A DNA stretch of 64,000 nucleotides from [Enterobacter] lignolyticus SCF1. GTDB lineage: Bacteria; Pseudomonadota; Gammaproteobacteria; Enterobacterales; Enterobacteriaceae. The notes beneath the pieces are model-generated. The model was not told the DNA's origin. It made no database searches and was given only the letters and a program-made list of their open reading frames with translations. The stretch is taken from positions 3,844,001 to 3,908,000 of the forward strand of contig NC_014618.1 in the NCBI RefSeq assembly GCF_000164865.1, given 5' to 3'. The position numbers were made by a program, and so were the translations under genes. This document shows positions 1 to 10,008 of this stretch, piece by piece (the first letter of the stretch is position 1; every line of letters begins with the position of its first letter).

Positions 1-1700
1 GTCAGCGCGTCTACCAGCATCACCTGACCGCTGAAGCGCTTGTCATCGTTTTGCGGCGACCAGGTCTGGCCGTTAGGCAGACGGATACTGATCGGCGCAT
101 CGGCGATCCAGGTATTAAGACGGTAGGTATTCGGCTGGCTCAGCGCAGTCAGATAGGTCGCGGGTTTCGCCAGCGAGCCAATCGAACGGCGCGCCTGCAT
201 GGCGCGGTTATAACCGGCAAACTGCGGTTCTGCGCCGCCGACCATCGCGCGGACCTCGCCGCTAAAGCGGTCGACCACCACCATCGCGGTTTCCAGGTCG
301 CTCAGCTTGCGCTGCTTCATCAGTACCGGAATACCGTCGACCGCTGCTTTTTCCGCGGCATCCTGGGCCACCGAGTCAAAGGTAGTGAAAATCTTCACGC
401 CGGAGAGATCTTTCACCTTATCGCCCAGCTTCTCCTGCAGTTCCTGACGCACCATTTGCATAAAGGCTGGCTGCGGAGAGATCACCCCGCCGCGCGGCTG
501 CACGCCCAGCGGACGGGCGCTCAGCATATCGTACAGCTCCTGGTTGATCACATTCTGCTGCTGCAGTAAACGCAGCACCAGGTTGCGACGCTCCAGCGCC
601 AGTTTCGGGTTACGCCACGGGTTATAGATAGACGCCCCTTTGACCATCCCCACCAGCAACGCCTGCTGGTCGAGGCTCAGCTCTTCCACCGGACGGCCGA
701 AGTAGTACAGGCTCGCCAGCGGGAAGCCGCGGATTTCATTATCGCCGCTCTGCCCCAGGTAAACCTCGTTCATGTACAGCTCAAGAATGCGATCTTTGCT
801 GTAGCGGGCATCCATGATAACGGCCATGTAGGCTTCGTTCGCCTTACGCCAGTAGGAGCGCTCGCTTGAGAGGAACAGGTTTTTCACCAATTGCTGGGTC
901 AGGGTACTTGCCCCCTGCACCGTACGTCCGGCGGTCAGGTTCGCCACCAGCGCGCGGCCGATTGAGTACAGGCTAATGCCGTCATGCTCGTAGAAATGAC
1001 GGTCTTCCGTGGCAATCAGCGTATCCACCAGCAGATCCGGGAAACCGCTGCGCGGAACGAACAGGCGCTGCTCGCCGTTTGGCGACGACATCATAGTGAT
1101 GAGACGCGGGTCGAGGCGGAAGAACCCGAACTGGCGGTTGTTATCCATATTGGTGATGGAATCCAAATGATCGCCATCAAAGGTCAGACGCGCGCGCACC
1201 TGCCCTTCTTTGCTGTCCGGGAAATCGAACGGACGGCGGATCATCTCGATGCTGTTGGCCTGCACGGTAAATTCGCCAGGGCGCGTCATCGCCGAAACCT
1301 GACGATACTGCGTGGCGTTCAGCAGCCGCACCATCTCGTTTTTGCTGATCGACATATCCGGCTCAAGGCTGACCATACGGCCATACACTGCCGCCGGCAG
1401 TTGCCAGACTTTACCGTCAATGCGGGCGCGGATTTTCTGATCCAGATACACGCCGTAGATGGCGATGATCACCGCAAAAACAATACCCAGTTTTACCAGC
1501 AGCCAGAACCAACCGCGTTTGCCACGCGGCTTACGTCCTTTGCCCTTACCTTTGCGCGGCATGGAATCGTCTTCCTCATCGTCTTCATCATACTCGTCGT
1601 CATACTCCTCCTCCCTGAGCTGACGACGGCTAATCTTTTGCTTTGCCGGACGTGCAGGTTTTCCTTTCCGTCCAATCGGCTCGCGGTCATTCCCCGCCAT
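1..1700 (-). CDS. mrcB: Penicillin-binding protein 1B, 5' part (cut by window start)
   Basis: Bifunctional class A PBP that polymerises glycan strands from lipid II and cross-links them in the periplasm. 566 codons are visible from the ATG at 1700; the rest of the transpeptidase domain lies outside the window. Seen: a cytoplasmic tail opening [10 protein letters not shown] with a Glu/Asp-rich stretch (about residues 29-46), a basic Lys/Arg-Gly patch, one membrane anchor at about 63-83, the GT51 transglycosylase motif [10 protein letters not shown] with the catalytic Glu at residue 232 (E233 in E. coli), and the transpeptidase SxxK motif SLAK with Ser at 509 (S510 in E. coli). hrpB lies upstream on the same strand, separated by a BIME. 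Identification is very secure; partial only because of the window edge. Confidence 0.97.
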   Translation of the reverse strand, partial: MAGNDREPIGRKGKPARPAKQKISRRQLREEEYDDEYDEDDEEDDSMPRKGKGKGRKPRGKRGWFWLLVKLGIVFAVIIAIYGVYLDQKIRARIDGKVWQLPAAVYGRMVSLEPDMSISKNEMVRLLNATQYRQVSAMTRPGEFTVQANSIEMIRRPFDFPDSKEGQVRARLTFDGDHLDSITNMDNNRQFGFFRLDPRLITMMSSPNGEQRLFVPRSGFPDLLVDTLIATEDRHFYEHDGISLYSIGRALVANLTAGRTVQGASTLTQQLVKNLFLSSERSYWRKANEAYMAVIMDARYSKDRILELYMNEVYLGQSGDNEIRGFPLASLYYFGRPVEELSLDQQALLVGMVKGASIYNPWRNPKLALERRNLVLRLLQQQNVINQELYDMLSARPLGVQPRGGVISPQPAFMQMVRQELQEKLGDKVKDLSGVKIFTTFDSVAQDAAEKAAVDGIPVLMKQRKLSDLETAMVVVDRFSGEVRAMVGGAEPQFAGYNRAMQARRSIGSLAKPATYLTALSQPNTYRLNTWIADAPISIRLPNGQTWSPQNDDKRFSGQVMLVDAL

Positions 1701-1743
1701 GCTTATTCTCCGCAATGTTCAGGCTTAAGCGCCTGATTCTCAA

Positions 1744-1767
1744 TTCTTCTGTCACAGGACAGAAGAA
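1744..1767. other. Perfect 10-bp inverted repeat in the mrcB leader
   Basis: Two 10-nt arms pair perfectly around the 4-nt loop ACAG, 44 nt upstream of the mrcB ATG and downstream of the BIME. It could be a weak terminator for hrpB (no clear T-run follows on either strand) or a structure in the mrcB leader RNA. The hairpin is seen in the sequence; any function is inference. Confidence 0.5.
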
Positions 1768-1795
1768 GATATCTCTCAATTTTACGCTGTGTTTA

Positions 1796-1869
1796 TGCCG
1801 GATGGCGGCTTCGCCTTACCCGGCCTACGTTTAAGTGAGTAGGCCTGATAAGCGCAGCGCCATCAGGCA
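1796..1869. repeat. BIME: two inverted REP sequences
   Basis: Two REP units in opposite orientation, the first at about 1796-1829 (ending TTACCCGGCCTAC) and the second at about 1839-1869 (starting GTAGGCCTGATAAGCG). They lie between mrcB and hrpB. The second unit runs past the end of hrpB, so the hrpB stop codon TGA (1863-1865) is inside the REP. REPs form stable hairpins and can stabilise upstream mRNA or bind DNA gyrase or IHF. Confidence 0.9.
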
Positions 1870-4295
1870 GAATACTTCTTCGTGCGCCGCGTCGGGGCGG
1901 TATTCGCCGGATCGTCCGGCCACACGTGTTTCGGGTAGCGCCCTTTCATCTCTTTTTGCACCTCGCGGTAGGCGCCCGCCCAGAATGCGCTGAGGTCGCG
2001 CGTGATCTGCAGCGGCCGCTGCGCAGGCGACAGCAGCTCCAGCACCAGCGCGACCCGCCCCTGCGCTATCGTCGGCGTGTCGGCTTCACCGAACATCTCC
2101 TGCATCCGCACCGCCAGCGCCGGCGGATTATCCGCATCATAGCGAATCGCAATCCGGCTGCCCGTGGGCACAGTGTAATGAGTTGGCAGCGAACTCACCA
2201 GACGTTGCTGCAATGACCACGGTAACAGGCTCAGCAACGCCTGATGAATATCCAGCGCTTTCAGCGCCCGCAGCGAATGTACGCCGGACATATGCGGCAG
2301 CAGCCAGCTCTCCAGCGACGCCAGCAGGGACGCATCATCCACCGCAGGCCAGTTATCCTCCGGCAGCCACTGCGCGGCGCACTGTAAGCGTAGCCGCAAT
2401 TGCTCCGCTTCAGGCGTCCAGTTAAGCACCGACAGGCCTTTATCGCGGATGCCGTTCAGCATCGCCTGGTGCAACTCCTCCTCTGAGGGTTTTGCCAGCG
2501 GCTGCACTTTTACCGTCAACTGACCGATGCGGCTACGCCGCCACGCCTTCAACGTGCCCTGGGCTTCATCCCACTCCACAGTGTCGGACTGACTCAGTAA
2601 ATGCGGGCATTGGGCGACCAGAGCGTCAATATCGACCGCCAGCGCCTGCAAAATGCGGGCGTCGGGGGACTGGCTGCCTTGCAACAGCAGCGGCGCAATG
2701 AGCCATTCATGGCGACCCAGCGCATCATCAGCATCCAGCATCGCGCCCATGCCGTTTGCCAACTGATAACGCCCATCCTGCCCGCGACGCCGGGCGATGC
2801 GGTCGGCAAACGCCTGCGCCAGCAGCGGCGCCATGCGGTCGACGTCCGGGGAGCCTGACGGCATCGCCAGACGCTGGCTGAGCGTTTTCGCCCGCAACTG
2901 CCAGTGCGGCGCCTGGCGGGAGAAAGCCACGCTGAGATCGGTATTCCCCCCGCGCGGCGGCTCTTCAAGAATAGCGGCCAATTTTGCCGCTGTGGCGACG
3001 TCGTCTGCCCCGTCGGCGGCAATCAGCATCGCCGCCAGCCGCGGATCGTTGCCCATCGACGCCATTTTCTGCCCGCGGGCGGTGAGCCGCTCACCCTCAA
3101 GCGCGCCCAGTTGTCCCAGGAGCGCGCGCGCCGCCGCCAGGTTTACGGCAGGCGGCGTATCCAGCCAGATAAGCGACGCCGGGTCATAGCATCCCCACTG
3201 CAGCAAATCGAGCTGCAGGGCGCTGAGATCGCTTTGTAGGATCTCTGGCTCGCCCTGCACGGCGGCGCGTTCCGCCTGCTCTTTGCCCAGCAGATGCAGA
3301 CAGAGACCCGGTTCCAGACGCCCGGCGCGTCCAGCGCGTTGGGTCATTGAGGCCTGGCTGACGCGCTGGGTCACCAGCCGCGTCAGCCCGGTACGCGCAT
3401 CAAAACGGGCGACGCGCTCCTGGGCGCTATCGACCACCAGACGGATCCCCTCAATGGTCAGACTGGTTTCAGCGATATTGGTCGCCAGCACCACTTTGCG
3501 CATCCCCGCTGGAGCGGGCAAAATCGCTTTACGCTGCTCAGTAAGCGGCAGCGCGCCGTAGAGCGGGCACAGCAGCACATCGGACGCCACGCGGGATGCC
3601 AGCTGTTCCTGCACCCGCTGAATTTCCCCGACGCCGGGTAAAAACAGCAGCAGCGACCCCGGCTCGCAGCGCAGCAGCTCTGCCGTCGCGATGGCGACGG
3701 CGTCATCGAAGCGCTGGTGGGCCGGTAGCGTCTGATAGCGGCGCTCAACCGGGAACGCCCGGCCTTCGGACACCACCACAGGCGCATCCGGCAGCAGCGA
3801 CTGCAGCCGCGTATTATCCAGCGTCGCCGACATGATAAGCAGCTTCAGATCGTCGCGAAGCCCCTGTTGGACGTCCAGCAATAACGCCAGCGCCAGATCC
3901 GCCTGCAGGCTGCGCTCATGAAATTCATCGAGGATCACCAGCCCGACGTCCGCCAGTTCGGGATCGCGCTGGATCATACGGGTGAGGATCCCTTCCGTGA
4001 CCACTTCGAGGCGGGTATGCTTGCCGACGCAGGTTTCTGCGCGCATCCGGTAACCAACGGTTTCGCCAGGTTTCTCGCCCAGCAGCTCCGCCAGGCGCTG
4101 CGCCACGTTGCGCGCAGCCAGGCGCCGCGGTTCCAGCAGAATAATTTTGCCGTCGATTCCGCCCTGTTCGAGGATTTTTAACGGCAGCCAGGTCGATTTC
4201 CCCGCCCCTGTCGGCGCAGTCAGCAAAACCTGCGGCGCATCACGTAACGCCTGAAGAAGAAGGGGCAGCACAGCGGCAACCGGCAATGACGACAC
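1863..4295 (-). CDS. hrpB: ATP-dependent RNA helicase HrpB (DEAH family)
   Basis: Large superfamily 2 DEAH-box helicase whose cellular role is poorly defined. Seen: Walker A APTGAGKS near residues 28-34, DEFHER (motif II, about 123-128), SATLD (motif III), QRAGRAGR (motif VI, near 325), then winged-helix, ratchet and HrpB-specific C-terminal domains ending in a basic TRRTKKYSA tail. Start: the reading frame is open from an ATG at 4325, but the GTG at 4295 has a well-placed GGGAG six bases upstream and gives about 810 residues, the usual family length; the ATG would add ten unconserved residues. The stop codon lies inside a REP element, which adds a terminal Ala. Divergent from thpR. Confidence 0.93.
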   Translation of the reverse strand: MSSLPVAAVLPLLLQALRDAPQVLLTAPTGAGKSTWLPLKILEQGGIDGKIILLEPRRLAARNVAQRLAELLGEKPGETVGYRMRAETCVGKHTRLEVVTEGILTRMIQRDPELADVGLVILDEFHERSLQADLALALLLDVQQGLRDDLKLLIMSATLDNTRLQSLLPDAPVVVSEGRAFPVERRYQTLPAHQRFDDAVAIATAELLRCEPGSLLLFLPGVGEIQRVQEQLASRVASDVLLCPLYGALPLTEQRKAILPAPAGMRKVVLATNIAETSLTIEGIRLVVDSAQERVARFDARTGLTRLVTQRVSQASMTQRAGRAGRLEPGLCLHLLGKEQAERAAVQGEPEILQSDLSALQLDLLQWGCYDPASLIWLDTPPAVNLAAARALLGQLGALEGERLTARGQKMASMGNDPRLAAMLIAADGADDVATAAKLAAILEEPPRGGNTDLSVAFSRQAPHWQLRAKTLSQRLAMPSGSPDVDRMAPLLAQAFADRIARRRGQDGRYQLANGMGAMLDADDALGRHEWLIAPLLLQGSQSPDARILQALAVDIDALVAQCPHLLSQSDTVEWDEAQGTLKAWRRSRIGQLTVKVQPLAKPSEEELHQAMLNGIRDKGLSVLNWTPEAEQLRLRLQCAAQWLPEDNWPAVDDASLLASLESWLLPHMSGVHSLRALKALDIHQALLSLLPWSLQQRLVSSLPTHYTVPTGSRIAIRYDADNPPALAVRMQEMFGEADTPTIAQGRVALVLELLSPAQRPLQITRDLSAFWAGAYREVQKEMKGRYPKHVWPDDPANTAPTRRTKKYSA

Positions 4296-4375
4296 AACAC
4301 GCTCCCGGGACAAAAGGGTTAACATCGAAAGGCTGACATTGTAGCATCGCGATAGATCATTACCGAGTTTCCATC

Positions 4376-4921
4376 ATGTCTGAGTCAAAAAGGCTGTTTT
4401 TCGCCCTCGAGTTACCGGGCGAAATACAGCAGCAGATAGTCCGCTGGCGTGCCGCCCACTTTCCCGACGACGCCGGGCGTCCGGTCGCGGCGGCCAATCT
4501 GCATCTGACGCTGGCGTTTCTGGGGGAGATCAGCGCGGAAAAACAGCGGGCGCTTATCGCTATGGCCGGATGCATCCGCCAGCCGGGCTTTACCCTGCAT
4601 CTGGATGACGCCGGCCAGTGGTTGCGCTCGCGGGTGGTGTGGCTCGGCAGTCGGCAAACGCCGCGCGGCCTGTTGCAGTTGGCCAATATGCTGCGCGCCC
4701 AGGCGGCCCGCAGCGGCTGCTATCAGAGTCCGCAGCCGTTTCATCCGCACATCACGCTGCTGCGGGATACTCGCCACGCGGTGCCGATTCCCTCCCCTGG
4801 CTTTCGCTGGACAATACCGGTAGAGACCTTCGCGCTGTACGAATCACAGTTCATCCGCGGGCGTACCCGTTACACGGCGCTGTCACGCTGGACATTAACC
4901 GACGACAAGGAACAAGGATGA
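4376..4921 (+). CDS. thpR: RNA 2',3'-cyclic phosphodiesterase
   Basis: 2H phosphoesterase superfamily member (formerly LigT, '2'-5' RNA ligase'), 181 residues. It opens 2',3'-cyclic phosphates on RNA ends and can reversibly join tRNA half-molecules through 2'-5' links. Both signature HxTx motifs are present: HLTL at residues 43-46 and HITL at 125-128, at the spacing expected for the two-lobed active site. It is divergent from hrpB with only about 80 bp between the likely starts, and its TGA overlaps the sfsA ATG (ATGA), so the two are almost certainly translated from one mRNA. The physiological substrate is unknown for the family. Confidence 0.93.
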   Translation: MSESKRLFFALELPGEIQQQIVRWRAAHFPDDAGRPVAAANLHLTLAFLGEISAEKQRALIAMAGCIRQPGFTLHLDDAGQWLRSRVVWLGSRQTPRGLLQLANMLRAQAARSGCYQSPQPFHPHITLLRDTRHAVPIPSPGFRWTIPVETFALYESQFIRGRTRYTALSRWTLTDDKEQG

Positions 4922-5622
4922 AGTTTCAGCCTCCGCTGCAATCCGCCACGCTGATTAAGCGCTATAAGCGTTTTCTTGCCGATGTCATCACACCCGAAGG
5001 AGAGACGCTGACCCTGCATTGCCCGAATACCGGCGCGATGACCGGCTGCGCCACACCGGGAGATACCGTCTGGTACTCAACATCTGACAATGCGAAGCGA
5101 AAATACCCGAACACCTGGGAAATGACGCAGACCCAGGAAGGCGCATTTATTTGTGTCAATACGTTACGCGCTAACGCCTTAACCAAAGAAGCGCTCACCA
5201 CCGGGGCTATCCCTCCACTCTGCGGCTATAGCGTCTTGAAAAGTGAAGTGAAATACGGTGAGGAACACAGTCGTATTGATTTCTTGTTACAGGCAGAAGG
5301 TCGTCGTAACTGCTATATTGAAGTGAAATCGGTTACGTTGGCGGAAAAAGCGTATGGTTATTTCCCTGATGCAGTGACAGAACGAGGTCAGAAGCATCTG
5401 CGGGAATTAATGAGTGTGGCAGCGTCAGGCGATCGTGCCGTCGTCTTTTTTGCGGTTCTTCACTCAGCCATAACCCGTTTTTCCCCCGCGCGCCATATTG
5501 ATGCGAAATACGCGCAGCTATTGAGTGAGGCACACGGCAAGGGGGTCGAAATTCTGGCTTATAAAGCGGAACTTTCGGCGGAAATAATGACTCTGAATGA
5601 GCCAATACCCGTTGTGTTATGA
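4918..5622 (+). CDS. sfsA: Sugar fermentation stimulation protein SfsA
   Basis: 234 residues, the same length as E. coli SfsA. The E. coli gene was found because its overexpression lets a crp* strain use maltose; it binds DNA non-specifically and its fold resembles a PD-(D/E)xK nuclease. A nuclease-like core is visible around SRIDFLL and [10 protein letters not shown] (about residues 120-145), with Asp and Glu-x-Lys where such nucleases bind metal. Start chosen at 4918, overlapping the thpR stop by 4 nt and preceded by AAGGA; the frame is open much further upstream, but that part is antisense-like and unconserved. Nuclease activity is inferred, not established. Confidence 0.93.
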   Translation: MKFQPPLQSATLIKRYKRFLADVITPEGETLTLHCPNTGAMTGCATPGDTVWYSTSDNAKRKYPNTWEMTQTQEGAFICVNTLRANALTKEALTTGAIPPLCGYSVLKSEVKYGEEHSRIDFLLQAEGRRNCYIEVKSVTLAEKAYGYFPDAVTERGQKHLRELMSVAASGDRAVVFFAVLHSAITRFSPARHIDAKYAQLLSEAHGKGVEILAYKAELSAEIMTLNEPIPVVL

Positions 5623-5798
5623 CGTGGTGAACAGGTGGACAATTGCTGTGCTGATCGCGTGCGCAAATACGCTTTTCTTCACAGGGTTGTCAAGTGTAAC
5701 GTTTAGATAATTGCTATCCGGAAACGCTTCTGCTATTTATAGCGACCTGATTTTTCCCCCAACATGGGGATCGATAGTGCGTGTTAAGGAGAAGCAAC

Positions 5799-6254
5799 AT
5801 GCAAGAAGGGCAAAACCGTAAAACATCGTCCCTGAGTATTCTCGCCATCGCTGGGGTGGAGCCATACCAAGAGAAACCGGGCGAAGAGTATATGAACGAA
5901 GCCCAGCTAGCGCACTTCAAGCGTATTCTTGAAGCATGGCGTAACCAACTCAGGGATGAAGTGGATCGTACCGTTACCCATATGCAGGATGAAGCTGCCA
6001 ACTTCCCCGATCCGGTGGATCGCGCCGCACAGGAAGAAGAATTCAGCCTCGAACTGCGTAACCGTGACCGTGAGCGTAAGCTCATCAAAAAGATCGAAAA
6101 AACGCTGAAAAAGGTCGAGGACGAAGATTTCGGCTACTGCGAATCCTGCGGCGTGGAAATCGGTATTCGTCGCCTGGAAGCACGTCCGACTGCCGATCTG
6201 TGCATCGACTGCAAAACCCTGGCGGAAATTCGCGAAAAGCAGATGGCCGGTTAA
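5799..6254 (+). CDS. dksA: RNA polymerase-binding transcription factor DksA
   Basis: 151 residues, identical in length to E. coli DksA. It binds in the RNA polymerase secondary channel and, with ppGpp, represses rRNA promoters and activates amino acid biosynthesis promoters. Seen: an N-terminal segment, a long coiled coil (about 35-110) with the tip acidic residues in the [10 protein letters not shown] segment, then a four-cysteine zinc finger (CESC and CIDC) near 114-138 and a C-terminal helix. The ATG at 5799 has AAGGAGAAG upstream; a longer open frame from 5781 lacks support. A strong hairpin follows, partly separating it from gluQ. Confidence 0.98.
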   Translation: MQEGQNRKTSSLSILAIAGVEPYQEKPGEEYMNEAQLAHFKRILEAWRNQLRDEVDRTVTHMQDEAANFPDPVDRAAQEEEFSLELRNRDRERKLIKKIEKTLKKVEDEDFGYCESCGVEIGIRRLEARPTADLCIDCKTLAEIREKQMAG

Positions 6255-6279
6255 TACCAGCGCTGTCATAACGCTCACA

Positions 6280-6305
6280 AAGGCGGGAGAGACTCCCGCC
6301 TTGTT
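6280..6305 (+). terminator. Intrinsic terminator between dksA and gluQ
   Basis: Ten-base-pair stem (AAGGCGGGAG paired with CTCCCGCCTT, 3-nt loop) followed by the short U-containing tail TTGTTACC. It ends only 10 nt before the gluQ ATG. A terminator at this place is known in E. coli/Shigella, where gluQ is expressed mostly by read-through from dksA. Confidence 0.75.
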
Positions 6306-6314
6306 ACCATAGAT

Positions 6315-7205
6315 ATGTCTGAATCTCACTATATTGGGCGCTTTGCGCCATCTCCTTCCGGTGAATTACACTTCGGCTCTCTCATCGCCGCGCTTGGCAG
6401 CTACCTGCAGGCCCGCGCTCAGCAAGGCACCTGGCTCGTGCGGATTGAAGATATCGACCCCCCTCGTGAAGTTCCCGGTGCCGCAGAGACGATTATGCGC
6501 CAGCTGGAACATTACGGGCTGCACTGGGACGGCGAGGTGGTCTGGCAGTCCCGGCGCCACGACGCCTATCGCGAACGCCTGGCCTGGCTTCATGAACAGG
6601 GGCTTTGCTACTACTGCACCTGCACCCGCTCGCGGATCCAGAGCCTCGGCGGCACCTACGACGGCCACTGCCGGGATCGGTATCTTCCTGCGCAGAATGC
6701 AGCATTACGCTTGCGCCAGACCCGGCCGGTGCTGGGTTTTCACGATACGCTGCGCGGCGCTATCGTGACGGATGAAAGGCTGGCGCGGGAAGATTTTATT
6801 ATTCACCGCCGCGACGGGCTGTTCGCCTATAACCTGGCGGTGGTTGTCGACGATCGTTTCCAGGGCGTCACTGAAATTGTCCGCGGCGCCGATTTGATTG
6901 AGCCGACGGTCAGGCAAATTTCGCTGTACCAGCATTTCGGCTGGCAGGCGCCGGACTATATTCATCTGCCGCTGGCGTTAAATCGCGACGGCAATAAGCT
7001 GTCTAAACAAAATCACGCGCCGGCGCTGCCGTCTGGCGATCCGCGGCCGGAAATAATCCGTGCTTTACAGTTTCTTAATCAGGATATAGTTAAAGGGTGG
7101 CAGGATCTGAGTATCGACGACCTGCTAAAAAATGCGGTGGCTAACTGGACGCTTTCCCGGGTACCGGAAATCCAGCATTCTCAAATGCTCCTTGCTGAGC
7201 TATGA
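6315..7205 (+). CDS. gluQ: Glutamyl-Q tRNA(Asp) synthetase
   Basis: Shortened glutamyl-tRNA synthetase paralogue (296 residues) without an anticodon-binding domain. It activates Glu without tRNA and attaches it to the queuosine of tRNA-Asp. Seen: class I signature at [12 protein letters not shown] (12-23, HIGH-type), zinc ligands C101, C103, Y115 and C119 at the same numbering as the E. coli enzyme, and the KMSKS-type loop KLSKQ at 228-232. The C-terminus is slightly shorter than the 308-residue E. coli protein. Downstream of dksA behind a terminator; pcnB begins 51 nt after its stop. Confidence 0.96.
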   Translation: MSESHYIGRFAPSPSGELHFGSLIAALGSYLQARAQQGTWLVRIEDIDPPREVPGAAETIMRQLEHYGLHWDGEVVWQSRRHDAYRERLAWLHEQGLCYYCTCTRSRIQSLGGTYDGHCRDRYLPAQNAALRLRQTRPVLGFHDTLRGAIVTDERLAREDFIIHRRDGLFAYNLAVVVDDRFQGVTEIVRGADLIEPTVRQISLYQHFGWQAPDYIHLPLALNRDGNKLSKQNHAPALPSGDPRPEIIRALQFLNQDIVKGWQDLSIDDLLKNAVANWTLSRVPEIQHSQMLLAEL

Positions 7206-7256
7206 TTAGCCGCTATTTTTTTGTCCTGACGACTGACGATACATTCGAGGTGCAAC

Positions 7257-8654
7257 ATTTTTACCCGAGTCGCTAATTTTTGCCGCAAGGTGCTAAGCCG
7301 TGAAGAAAACGGGGCTGAAACCGTCGACGCAAAACCAGAAATGACGGTCATCCCGCGTGAGCAGCACGCTATTTCCCGCAAAGATATCAGTGAAAATGCC
7401 CTCAAGGTGCTCTACCGTCTGAATAAAGCGGGTTACGAGGCCTATCTCGTGGGCGGCGGCGTCCGCGACCTGCTGCTTGGCAAAAAACCAAAAGATTTCG
7501 ACGTGACCACCAGCGCCACGCCGGAGCAGGTTCGCAAGCTGTTCCGCAACTGCCGCCTGGTCGGCCGCCGTTTCCGCCTGGCCCACGTGATGTTTGGCCC
7601 GGAAATCATCGAAGTGGCCACCTTCCGCGGCCACCACGAAGGTTCAGCCAGCGACCGCGTGACCTCACAGCGCGGCCAGAACGGCATGCTGCTGCGCGAT
7701 AACATCTTCGGCTCTATCGAAGAGGATGCCCAGCGCCGTGACTTCACGATCAACAGCCTCTACTACAGCGTGGCGGATTTCACCGTCCGCGATTACGTCG
7801 GTGGTATGCGTGACCTGCAGGAAGGCGTGATTCGCCTGATTGGCAACCCGGAAACCCGCTACCGCGAAGACCCGGTGCGCATGCTGCGCGCCGTGCGCTT
7901 CGCCGCGAAGCTGGGGATGAGCATCAGCGCGGAAACCGCCGAGCCGATTCCGCGTCTGGCGACGCTTATCAATGACGTACCGCCAGCCCGCCTGTTCGAA
8001 GAGTCCCTGAAGCTGCTGCAGGCCGGTTACGGGTATGAAACCTACCGGCTGCTGCGCGAATACAGCCTGTTCCAGCCGCTGTTCCCGACCATCACCCGCT
8101 ACTTCACCGAAAACGGCGATAGCCCGATGGAGCGCATCATCAGCCAGGTGCTGAAGAATACCGATAACCGCATTCACAACGAGATGCGCGTTAACCCGGC
8201 GTTCCTGTTTGCCGCGATGTTCTGGTATCCGCTGCTGGAAATGGCGCAGAAAATCGCCCAGGAAAGCGGCCTTGCCTACTACGACGCCTTCGCACTGGCG
8301 ATGAACGATGTGCTGGACGAAGCCTGCCGCACGCTGGCTATCCCGAAACGCATCACCACGCTGGTGCGCGACATCTGGCAGCTGCAGCTGCGTATGTCCC
8401 GCCGCCAGGGCAAACGCGCCTGGAAGCTGATGGAGCATCCGAAGTTCCGCGCCTCCTACGATCTGCTGGCGCTGCGTGCGGAATCCGAAAGCAATAGCGA
8501 ACTGCAGCGTCTGGTGCAGTGGTGGGGCGAGTTTCAGGTCGCTGCGCCGCCCGCGCAGAAAGATATGCTTGACGATCTCGGCGATGAGCCCGCCGCCCGC
8601 CGTCGCCACCGCCGCCCGCGCAAACGCGCGCCGCGTCGTGAAGGCAGCGCATGA
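7257..8654 (+). CDS. pcnB: Poly(A) polymerase I, starting at an AUU codon
   Basis: Adds 3' poly(A) tails that mark RNAs, including the ColE1-type plasmid regulator RNA I, for decay. With an AUU start at 7257 the protein has 465 residues, the E. coli length, and the first 11 codons read [11 protein letters not shown], the same as the E. coli protein, whose AUU start is experimentally known. Catalytic GGGVRD is at 66-71 and the metal-binding DFD at D80 and D82. The C-terminal tail is very basic ([14 protein letters not shown]). GAGGTG at 7247-7252 is a Shine-Dalgarno 4 nt from the AUU. A GTG at 7290 is the next alternative but would drop the conserved N-terminus. Its stop overlaps folK. Confidence 0.95.
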   Translation: MFTRVANFCRKVLSREENGAETVDAKPEMTVIPREQHAISRKDISENALKVLYRLNKAGYEAYLVGGGVRDLLLGKKPKDFDVTTSATPEQVRKLFRNCRLVGRRFRLAHVMFGPEIIEVATFRGHHEGSASDRVTSQRGQNGMLLRDNIFGSIEEDAQRRDFTINSLYYSVADFTVRDYVGGMRDLQEGVIRLIGNPETRYREDPVRMLRAVRFAAKLGMSISAETAEPIPRLATLINDVPPARLFEESLKLLQAGYGYETYRLLREYSLFQPLFPTITRYFTENGDSPMERIISQVLKNTDNRIHNEMRVNPAFLFAAMFWYPLLEMAQKIAQESGLAYYDAFALAMNDVLDEACRTLAIPKRITTLVRDIWQLQLRMSRRQGKRAWKLMEHPKFRASYDLLALRAESESNSELQRLVQWWGEFQVAAPPAQKDMLDDLGDEPAARRRHRRPRKRAPRREGSA

Positions 8655-9130
8655 CCCGCGTCTGGATCGCCATCGGCAGCAATCTCGCCTCACCGCTTGA
8701 GCAGGTTAACGCTGCTATTCGCGCGCTGGGCGAGATCCCGCAGAGCCGGGTCGTGGCGGTATCCTCGTTTTATCGTACGCCGCCGCTGGGGCCGCAGGAT
8801 CAGCCCGACTACCTCAATGCCGCGGTGGCTCTCGACACCGCCCTTGACGCGCACACCCTGCTCGACCATACCCAGCGTATCGAATTGCAGCAGGGGCGCG
8901 TGCGTAAAGCCGAGCGCTGGGGGCCGCGCACTCTCGATCTCGACATTATGCTGTTCGGCGATGAGGTGATACGCACCGGGCGCCTGACCGTGCCGCATTA
9001 CGACATGAAAAACCGCGGCTTTATGCTGTGGCCGCTGTTTGAAATTGCTCCAGATTTACGTTTTCCTGACGGGAGCGAACTGAGCATCCTGCTGCAACAA
9101 CTTGATAGCGCACAACCTGCCCATTGGTAA
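8651..9130 (+). CDS. folK: 6-hydroxymethyl-7,8-dihydropterin pyrophosphokinase
   Basis: 159 residues. Transfers pyrophosphate from ATP to hydroxymethyl-dihydropterin, the step before FolP in folate synthesis. Seen: the N-terminal [10 protein letters not shown] pterin-binding region, [20 protein letters not shown] and the signature [14 protein letters not shown], containing the two Asp residues that bind magnesium. Its ATG overlaps the pcnB stop by 4 nt, so the two are co-translated as in E. coli. The C-terminal 15 residues differ from E. coli, as is usual in this enzyme. Confidence 0.96.
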   Translation: MTRVWIAIGSNLASPLEQVNAAIRALGEIPQSRVVAVSSFYRTPPLGPQDQPDYLNAAVALDTALDAHTLLDHTQRIELQQGRVRKAERWGPRTLDLDIMLFGDEVIRTGRLTVPHYDMKNRGFMLWPLFEIAPDLRFPDGSELSILLQQLDSAQPAHW

Positions 9131-9142
9131 ATGGTAAAACGA

Positions 9143-9170
9143 TTGCCCCTCTGAATGTGACTGGTACAAT
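9143..9170 (+). promoter_or_regulatory. Probable sigma-70 promoter for panB
   Basis: TTGCCC (9143-9148) and TACAAT (9165-9170) separated by 16 bp, with TGG just before the -10 (extended -10 element). It lies in the 75-bp gap between folK and panB, 35 nt before the panB ATG. Confidence 0.55.
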
Positions 9171-9205
9171 GCCGCAAGAATCGGCTTTCGTTATCAGGAA
9201 ACGTT

Positions 9206-9997
9206 ATGAAACCAACCACCATCGCCTTATTGCAGAAATGCAAACAGGAAAAGAAACGCTTCGCCACTATCACCGCGTATGACTACAGCTTCGCTAAGCT
9301 GTTTGCCGAAGAAGGCATTAACGTCATGCTGGTGGGCGATTCGTTAGGGATGACGGTCCAGGGACATGATTCCACGCTCCCCGTGACAACTGAAGATATC
9401 GCTTACCACACGCGCACCGTTCGCCGCGGCGCGCCGAACTGTCTGCTGCTCTCCGACCTGCCGTTTATGACCTATGCCACGCCGGAGCAGGCGTTTGAGA
9501 ATGCCGCCGCCGTGATGCGCGCGGGCGCGAACATGATAAAAATCGAAGGCGGCGCCTGGCTGGTTGAGACCGTTAAAATGCTGACCGAGCGCGCGGTGCC
9601 GGTTTGCGGCCACCTGGGGCTGACCCCGCAGTCGGTTAACATCTTCGGCGGCTATAAGGTGCAGGGGCGCGGCGACGCGGCTCAGACGCTGTTTGACGAC
9701 GCCCTGGCGTTAGAAGCGGCAGGCGCGCAGCTGCTGGTGCTGGAGTGCGTACCGGTTGAGCTCGCAAAACGCATCACCGACGCGCTGTCCATTCCGGTTA
9801 TCGGCATCGGCGCAGGCAACGTCACCGACGGGCAGATCCTCGTGATGCACGACGCCTTCGGCATCACCGGCGGCCACATCCCTAAATTTGCCAAAAATTT
9901 CCTGGCGAGCGCGGGCGACATGCGCGCCGCCGTACGTCAATATATTGCCGAGGTTGAATCCGGCGTTTATCCGGGTGAAGAACACAGTTTCCATTAA
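9206..9997 (+). CDS. panB: 3-methyl-2-oxobutanoate hydroxymethyltransferase
   Basis: 263 residues. First committed step of pantothenate synthesis: transfers a hydroxymethyl group from 5,10-methylene-THF to alpha-ketoisovalerate, giving ketopantoate. A TIM barrel with the family segments [13 protein letters not shown] (metal-binding Asp), [15 protein letters not shown] and IPVIGIGAG all visible. AGGAAA precedes the ATG. panC follows after 11 nt, so panB and panC form an operon, apparently driven by the promoter at 9143-9170; the cofactor use links it with the neighbouring folate gene folK. Confidence 0.97.
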   Translation: MKPTTIALLQKCKQEKKRFATITAYDYSFAKLFAEEGINVMLVGDSLGMTVQGHDSTLPVTTEDIAYHTRTVRRGAPNCLLLSDLPFMTYATPEQAFENAAAVMRAGANMIKIEGGAWLVETVKMLTERAVPVCGHLGLTPQSVNIFGGYKVQGRGDAAQTLFDDALALEAAGAQLLVLECVPVELAKRITDALSIPVIGIGAGNVTDGQILVMHDAFGITGGHIPKFAKNFLASAGDMRAAVRQYIAEVESGVYPGEEHSFH

Positions 9998-10008
9998 GGA
10001 GCCACGTT

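Noticed and set aside
5687..5715. Possible promoter TTGTCA ... ATAATT before dksA
   Set aside because: The best -10 choices give spacers of 13-15 bp, outside the usual range.
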